Origin: Clostridia bacterium
GTDB taxonomy: Bacteria; Bacillota; Clostridia; Oscillospirales; CAG-382
Length of the DNA: 10,890 nucleotides
Reading direction: 5' to 3'
NCBI GenBank assembly: GCA_017501055.1
Contig: JAFVXP010000045.1
Location: forward strand, 1-10,890
The position numbers and the translations under genes are program-made. The notes under the pieces were generated by a model, which was not told the DNA's origin, made no database searches, and was given only the letters and a program-made list of their open reading frames with translations. Shown in pieces: positions 7,816 to 10,890 of the stretch. How positions within the stretch are numbered: the first letter of the stretch is position 1; the number at the start of each line of letters is the position of its first letter.

Positions 7816-9048
7816 TTATTCAAAGCAGGAACGAATTATTGCAATGATAATGTCCTGCTGTTCGGGAGTTATTTTATTATCACTGGGCAAGCAAAGACCA
7901 CGGTTGAAGATGTCCATACCTACGTCAACGCCTTCGCCTGCGATATATGCGTTCGTCATAGCACGGCCTTCACCGTTACGGGTTACGAATCCGTTCATAC
8001 GGAAGATGGGTTGCATGTGCATAGGCTTCCAGATAGGACGGCTTTCGATATTATACAACGCCAACTTTTCCATAATTTCCGTCGGGCAAGTCTTGCCTTT
8101 TTCTTTTACGAACAACGGCTCGTTATCACTTCTGACCTGCTTGCACATAGCGTCTTCGTCAATAAGAAGACAGCCTAGCCAGAAGTTCGGTTCGGAATTA
8201 ACTTCGTCATAAGGGTTCATTATTACGGGAAGGTCCTTAAGTCCTTCCTTATAGCGCATATAAATTGCTTTTTTCTGTGCAATATGCTCTTCCAAGTGAG
8301 GGAGCTGACCTCTTACGACACCTGCGATGATATTACTCATACGGTAGTTATAACCGATCTCTTCGTGCTGATACCAAGGAGCATTTTCACGGCTTTGTGT
8401 AGACCATTTTCTCACCTTGTTTGCCTGTTCAAGGTCGTTAGTCAAAAGCATACCGCCTGCAGAGCCGGTAATTATCTTATTACCGTTAAAGGATATAACA
8501 CCGATATCGCCGAATGTACCGGTCTGACGGCCCTTATAGGTCGCACCCATAGATTCGGCTGCGTCTTCGATAAGGATTGCGCCGTGCTTATCGCATATCG
8601 CACGTATCTCGTCCATTTTACCGGGGATACCGTAAAGGTTCACCATTACGACGTGTTTGACTTCGGGATAAAGCTCAAACGCTTTTTCCAAAGCAACGGG
8701 GTCCATATTCCAGGTGTCATATTCGGTATCGATGAATATCGGAACACCGCCTTCGTAAACAACGGGGTTTACGGTAGCCGCAAAGGTTACGTCAGAGCAG
8801 AATACCTTATCGCCCTTTTTGATTCCTGCCAACTTCATGGCAAGATGGAGCGAAGCGGTACCCGTTGACAAACCAACGGCATACTTACAGCCCATTTTTT
8901 CCGCAACGATACGTTCTACTTCATCGATATTCTTTCCAATGGTAGAAACCCAGTTTGTATTATAAGCTTCCTGAACGTATTCAATCTCTTCCCCGTGCAT
9001 TGTGGGAGAAGACAACCAAATCTTATTTTCGAAGCGTTCAAAATTCAT
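7816..9048 (-). CDS. DegT/DnrJ/EryC1/StrS (PglE-like) sugar aminotransferase
   Basis: This 410-aa PLP enzyme belongs to the family that transaminates keto-nucleotide sugars, typically UDP-4-keto sugars using glutamate. Visible signatures are the opening IWLSSPTMHGEEIEYVQEA (10-28), NTNWVSTIG (30-38), LSTGTASLHLA (60-70), DVTFAATVNPVVYEGG (86-101), the PLP-binding LIEDAAESMGA (159-169) with Asp162, and SFNGNKIITGSAGGML (186-201), where Lys191 is the Schiff-base lysine. Being first in the operon and next to a PglC-like transferase suggests an amino sugar of the bacillosamine type, but no PglF dehydratase or PglD acetyltransferase is present, so the product is uncertain. The ATG at 9048 is preferred over an in-frame TTG at 9069 because GAGGG lies 6 nt before it and the TTG falls in a leader hairpin. 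Confidence 0.93.
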   Translation of the reverse strand: MNFERFENKIWLSSPTMHGEEIEYVQEAYNTNWVSTIGKNIDEVERIVAEKMGCKYAVGLSTGTASLHLAMKLAGIKKGDKVFCSDVTFAATVNPVVYEGGVPIFIDTEYDTWNMDPVALEKAFELYPEVKHVVMVNLYGIPGKMDEIRAICDKHGAILIEDAAESMGATYKGRQTGTFGDIGVISFNGNKIITGSAGGMLLTNDLEQANKVRKWSTQSRENAPWYQHEEIGYNYRMSNIIAGVVRGQLPHLEEHIAQKKAIYMRYKEGLKDLPVIMNPYDEVNSEPNFWLGCLLIDEDAMCKQVRSDNEPLFVKEKGKTCPTEIMEKLALYNIESRPIWKPMHMQPIFRMNGFVTRNGEGRAMTNAYIAGEGVDVGMDIFNRGLCLPSDNKITPEQQDIIIAIIRSCFE

Positions 9049-9064
9049 AATGTACCCTCTTTCC

Positions 9065-9145
9065 GTCAATCAGGTTTGCTTTTTTTCATTGACGTATATG
9101 ATGTTATATACCGATACGACCGATTATTTCAATAATCGACATCGG
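9065..9145 (-). promoter_or_regulatory. Structured 5' leader of the polysaccharide operon
   Basis: Transcription from the promoter at 9193-9221 would give an untranslated leader of about 138 nt. It contains a long hairpin with outer arms CCGAT (9111-9115) and ATCGG (9141-9145), and an inner perfect stem CGATTAT/ATAATCG (9121-9127, 9132-9138) closed by a 4-nt loop. A second stem, GTCAAT/ATTGAC (9065-9070, 9088-9093), lies just upstream of the ribosome binding site. Neither is followed by a U-run on the minus strand, so they are not simple terminators. No known riboswitch class was recognised. Leader RNAs of Firmicutes polysaccharide operons can serve processive antitermination, but that is only a possibility here. 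Confidence 0.45.
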
Positions 9146-9192
9146 CAACAGTGTTTACATATTTAATACTAATCTACAGAATTAATCAACGT

Positions 9193-9221
9193 ATTATACC
9201 TCTTTTTGACATGAAAATCAA
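9193..9221 (-). promoter_or_regulatory. Main promoter of the polysaccharide operon
   Basis: On the minus strand TTGATT (9216-9221) and TATAAT (9193-9198) are separated by exactly 17 nt, giving a strong sigma-A type promoter with a perfect -10. The region upstream (9222-9300) is AT-rich. Transcription should start near 9186 and cover all six genes down to the terminator at 1931-1967, because no other convincing promoter or terminator was seen between the genes. Confidence 0.78.
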
Positions 9222-9228
9222 GAGGTAT
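9196..9228. promoter_or_regulatory. Inverted repeat over the operon promoter, candidate operator
   Basis: The 9-bp half-sites ATACCTCTT (9196-9204) and AAGAGGTAT (9220-9228) are perfect inverted copies separated by 15 bp, so their centres are 24 bp apart. One half-site overlaps the -10 and the other the -35. A bound regulator would block RNA polymerase. The matching protein is not in the window. Confidence 0.45.
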
Positions 9229-9479
9229 TCAACTTTATTTACGGCGTTTTCGGAATAAATCATTTTTTTGTTGAGAATTGATTAAAAAAGTCTGTAAAAC
9301 GAGAAATTTTTATAAAATATTTTCATCCTTCAGACCCCTGCCCGTCACGTTTGATTTATATTCAGAAGCAGGACAGTTTATGCCGTTTAGGGTATAAAAT
9401 AACAAGACCTCGGCATTTTCAACAATTAACAAAGTAGCGAACGCTGAAATTTCATTTAAATAACACACGAAAGTAACGG
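9229..9479. other. Gene-free AT-rich spacer between divergent promoters
   Basis: Between the two divergent promoters lies about 250 bp of AT-rich sequence. I see no convincing gene, RNA or strong hairpin in it. An open frame on the minus strand (9310-9519) is not supported (see rejected items). Confidence 0.5.
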
Positions 9480-9508
9480 TTGAAAAGTTCGTAAAAGAGT
9501 GATATAAT
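9480..9508 (+). promoter_or_regulatory. Promoter of the ECF S component gene
   Basis: TTGAAA (9480-9485) and TATAAT (9503-9508) are separated by 17 nt. A TG precedes the -10 by one base (9500-9501), adding an extended -10. This is close to the sigma-A consensus, and transcription should start near 9515. Confidence 0.85.
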
Positions 9509-9535
9509 GTGAAAATCATATAAATTCCATTATGC

Positions 9536-9569
9536 GTTGTACCGCACTAAGCGGACGACAGTAAGGAGG
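9536..9569 (+). promoter_or_regulatory. Leader hairpin and strong ribosome binding site of the ECF S component gene
   Basis: The leader of about 63 nt holds the stem GTTGT-(A)-CCGC / GCGG-ACGAC (9536-9559). It has 9 base pairs including one G-U, one bulged A and the loop ACTAA. The perfect ribosome binding site AAGGAGG (9563-9569) follows 3 nt later. The closeness suggests an effect on translation. I compared it with preQ1 and tetrahydrofolate riboswitch patterns from memory and found no match, so it is left unassigned. Confidence 0.5.
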
Positions 9570-9577
9570 AAGCTTTC

Positions 9578-10168
9578 ATGAAAAAAACAACACGAAGCTT
9601 GCACACAAAACAACTTGCGTTGCTTGCATTGCTCTCGGCAATAGTAGCAGTGCTTGCTTATTACGGCGGTTTTATCAAGATCGGCGGTTTAGCTTCTATT
9701 TCGCTGACTTTGATTCCTGTTGTAGTCGGTGCGACTTTATGCGGTCCTTGGGCAGGCGCTTGGCTCGGCGGTGTGGCAGCGGCAATATTCTTCGCAACGC
9801 CCGATGCGGTTTTCTGGTTTGGACTAAGCGTACCCGGAACGATCATCACCGTAATGGTAAAAGGTATTCTTTCGGGACTTTTCGCAGGTCTTGTTTACAA
9901 GTGGCTTGAAAAGGTCAATCGTTATTTTGCAGTTCTCGTAAGCGCAATAGTATGCCCCGTTGTCAATACGGGTATCTTTCTTCTCGGTTCGCTCACGTTC
10001 TTTATGGACACAGTCGGAGCAGGTGCGCAAAGCGAAGGCGTTTCCGTCGGAACCTATCTTATCGTATTTTTCGTCGGACTTAACTTTGTGTTCGAGCTTA
10101 TTGCCAACATCGCTATAAGCCCTGCAATCGTCAGAATCCTCGACGTTGCAAAGAAGAAAGAAAGTTAA
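9578..10168 (+). CDS. ECF transporter S component (substrate-binding membrane subunit)
   Basis: This 196-aa membrane protein has about six helices, the usual size for S components of energy-coupling factor vitamin transporters. After a basic N terminus, helix 1 carries the AxxxA pattern (Ala17-Ala21) used in this family to contact the EcfT subunit. The segment with SLTLIPVVVGATLCGPWAGAW (about 42-62) and the later VVNTGIFLLGSL (128-139) match the recurring S-component pattern. S components capture a vitamin or similar small molecule and work with shared EcfA, EcfA' and EcfT proteins, which are not encoded here, so this looks like a group II, stand-alone S gene. The substrate cannot be read from the sequence. 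The start is firm: ATG 8 nt after AAGGAGG. Base composition resembles the neighbouring genes. Confidence 0.85.
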   Translation: MKKTTRSLHTKQLALLALLSAIVAVLAYYGGFIKIGGLASISLTLIPVVVGATLCGPWAGAWLGGVAAAIFFATPDAVFWFGLSVPGTIITVMVKGILSGLFAGLVYKWLEKVNRYFAVLVSAIVCPVVNTGIFLLGSLTFFMDTVGAGAQSEGVSVGTYLIVFFVGLNFVFELIANIAISPAIVRILDVAKKKES

Positions 10169-10179
10169 TGGATAAGAAA

Positions 10180-10201
10180 ACAGCACCCGTTTGGGTGCTG
10201 T
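10180..10201. terminator. Perfect hairpin after the ECF S component gene
   Basis: The 9-bp arms ACAGCACCC (10180-10188) and GGGTGCTGT (10193-10201) enclose GTTT, 11 nt after the stop codon. On the plus strand no U-run follows (CAGACCG comes next), while on the minus strand TTTTCTTATC follows. It is therefore a better terminator for minus-strand transcripts. Position suggests it once served the plus-strand gene (see the repeat entry for 10189-10432). Confidence 0.6.
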
Positions 10202-10255
10202 CAGACCGAAGACAAACTCGTTCTTTACACCCTTGAAAGAAATAATAAAAACAAA

Positions 10256-10288
10256 AATCGAGCTTCATTCTTACTTTGAAGCTCGATT
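10256..10288 (-). terminator. Terminator for the minus-strand gene at the right edge
   Basis: The perfect 12-bp arms AATCGAGCTTCA (10256-10267) and TGAAGCTCGATT (10277-10288) enclose a 9-nt loop. On the minus strand the stem runs into TTTTTGTTTTTATT, a very good U-tract. It is the best stop signal for the convergent gene ending at 10447. On the plus strand GCATTTATAT follows, so it works mainly leftward. Confidence 0.75.
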
Positions 10289-10331
10289 GCATTTATATAA
10301 GGAATATGAAATTTTATTGTATTTTCAAGGG

Positions 10332-10391
10332 TTTTCATGAAATCCTTCGACTGCCCTACCTTTGCAGGGCAACGCTCGGATTTCATGAAAA
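10332..10391. repeat. Large cruciform-capable palindrome
   Basis: The perfect 14-bp arms TTTTCATGAAATCC (10332-10345) and GGATTTCATGAAAA (10378-10391) enclose a second stem, TGCCCT/AGGGCA (10352-10357, 10366-10371). The unpaired parts between are short. The two-tier palindrome in a non-coding spacer looks like a dispersed repeat unit. There is no second copy in this window to prove that. Confidence 0.7.
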
Positions 10392-10446
10392 ATAACTTCG
10401 TTTCTCTCGGTCTGCATCAGTTTGGGTGCTGTTTTTACAATGTAAA

Positions 10447-10890
10447 TTATTCAAACGAAACGGTTTTTGCCCATTCTATAATATTCGGACGGTATTCTTC
10501 CATATCTTCGGCAAGCGTGGCAAACTGTATCATCCAAAACGCATTGTCGGATTTATAAATGAAGGCAATATATTTACACAGCTGTTTGGTATCGGGATTT
10601 GTGAATTCAAACTCGAAACATTTCAATCCGTCGACGGTCTTCAACGTCGGATCGGAAACTTCGTTGGCGCTAAAGACCAAATCGCCGTATTCTTCCAAAG
10701 TATAGTCCTCAAAGCCTTCGAAAAGTGAAAACTCTTCCTTCAAGGCAAACACTGCAACGTGTTTGGAATCATAGCAATTCGTGAAGTTTTCGTATTCGGT
10801 CTTTTTGAATTCATCGGTGAGAGTTATGCTCATTCCGTTTTCCGAAAAGGTCTTTGGTTCGGGGTCGGAAAAAAGTATATTCGACGTGCC
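10447..10890 (-). CDS. Unrecognised protein, C-terminal part (cut by right edge)
   Basis: The frame is open from the right edge to TAA at 10447-10449, giving 147 visible residues. An internal ATG at 10833 is probably not the start: the frame continues upstream for 19 codons (GTSNILFSDPEPKTFSENG) into a segment that reads smoothly into MSITLTDEF. The visible domain alternates predicted strands and helices. Features include VAVFALKEEFSLFEGFEDYTLEEYGDLV (as two short stretches), a hydrophobic YIAFIY strand, FWMIQFAT and a final IIEWAKTVSF. This pattern recurs as the C-terminal domain of small secreted or lipoprotein-like proteins of Clostridia with no known function. The N terminus, where a lipobox or membrane anchor would sit, is outside the window. 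It is convergent with the S component gene. Confidence 0.7.
   Translation of the reverse strand, partial: GTSNILFSDPEPKTFSENGMSITLTDEFKKTEYENFTNCYDSKHVAVFALKEEFSLFEGFEDYTLEEYGDLVFSANEVSDPTLKTVDGLKCFEFEFTNPDTKQLCKYIAFIYKSDNAFWMIQFATLAEDMEEYRPNIIEWAKTVSFE

Larger units (their letters stand above)
10189..10432. repeat. Repeat island: 13-bp direct repeats around a possible MITE-like insertion
   Basis: GTTTGGGTGCTGT occurs at 10189-10201 and 10420-10432. Between the copies are nested inverted pairs: CAGACCGA (10202-10209) with TCGGTCTG (10407-10414), and CCCTTGAAA (10230-10238) with TTTCAAGGG (10323-10331). Two further hairpins lie inside. The second direct repeat is followed by the T-run that the first hairpin lacks, as if about 218 bp had entered a terminator and duplicated 13 bp. 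No transposase or coding frame is inside. The right inverted end lies 5 bp short of the direct repeat, so an exact insertion boundary is not proven. Confidence 0.5.

Noticed and set aside
8284..8868. Plus-strand open frame (194 codons) opposite the aminotransferase gene
   Set aside because: It lies wholly inside a well-supported PLP enzyme gene, with no start signals and no recognisable domain.
9310..9519. 69-codon open frame on the minus strand in the intergenic spacer
   Set aside because: It has no good ribosome binding site, its start overlaps the -10 box of the divergent S component promoter, and the composition does not look like a real protein.
9510..9577. preQ1 or tetrahydrofolate riboswitch before the S component gene
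   Set aside because: The hairpin and flanking bases do not match the conserved parts of these classes as I know them, and the leader is too short for most others.
10202..10419. CRISPR array or insertion sequence with transposase
   Set aside because: The repeats are not regularly spaced, there are no repeated spacers, and no transposase-length frame fits in the segment.

Overview
The window reads as a chromosomal segment from a low-to-mid GC Gram-positive bacterium, most likely an uncultured member of the class Clostridia (Bacillota). This is inferred from purine-rich AGGAGG-type ribosome binding sites, TTGAnn-17-TATAAT promoters, an ECF-type vitamin transporter S component, a ferritin-like/VIT1 fusion of a kind common in Clostridia, and a polysaccharide cluster organised like those of gut Firmicutes. 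No rRNA, tRNA, CRISPR array, transposase or phage gene was seen.

Layout. (1) Positions 1-1975, minus strand: a type I glutamine synthetase with its own promoter, followed after 11 nt by a ferritin-like/VIT1 (CCC1) metal transporter that runs off the left edge. (2) Positions 1976-9230, minus strand: one six-gene surface-polysaccharide operon. In transcription order it holds a DegT-type sugar aminotransferase, a PglC-like phosphoglycosyl transferase, a Wzy-like polymerase, a Wzx-like flippase, a membrane-anchored NodB-fold protein and an ATP-grasp ligase. It starts at a strong sigma-A type promoter (9193-9221) with a long structured leader and ends in a strong hairpin terminator (1931-1967). 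(3) Positions 9480-10168, plus strand: an ECF transporter S component with a near-consensus promoter and a leader hairpin. (4) Positions 10169-10446: a gene-free spacer packed with inverted and direct repeats. (5) Positions 10447-10890, minus strand: the C-terminal part of an unrecognised protein that enters from the right edge.

How the genes fit together. The aminotransferase would make a 4-amino (or related) nucleotide sugar. The phosphoglycosyl transferase would load a sugar phosphate onto undecaprenyl phosphate. The flippase and polymerase would export and polymerise the repeat unit. The ATP-grasp enzyme could attach an amino acid or similar acid to an amino or carboxyl group on the sugar, and the anchored NodB-fold protein would act outside the membrane. 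Two points stand out. The NodB protein has lost two of the three metal ligands of active deacetylases (Asp to Asn, His to Arg), so it is probably a pseudoenzyme. The cluster also contains no ordinary glycosyltransferase, so it is either incomplete as a pathway or makes a very simple repeat with help from other loci.
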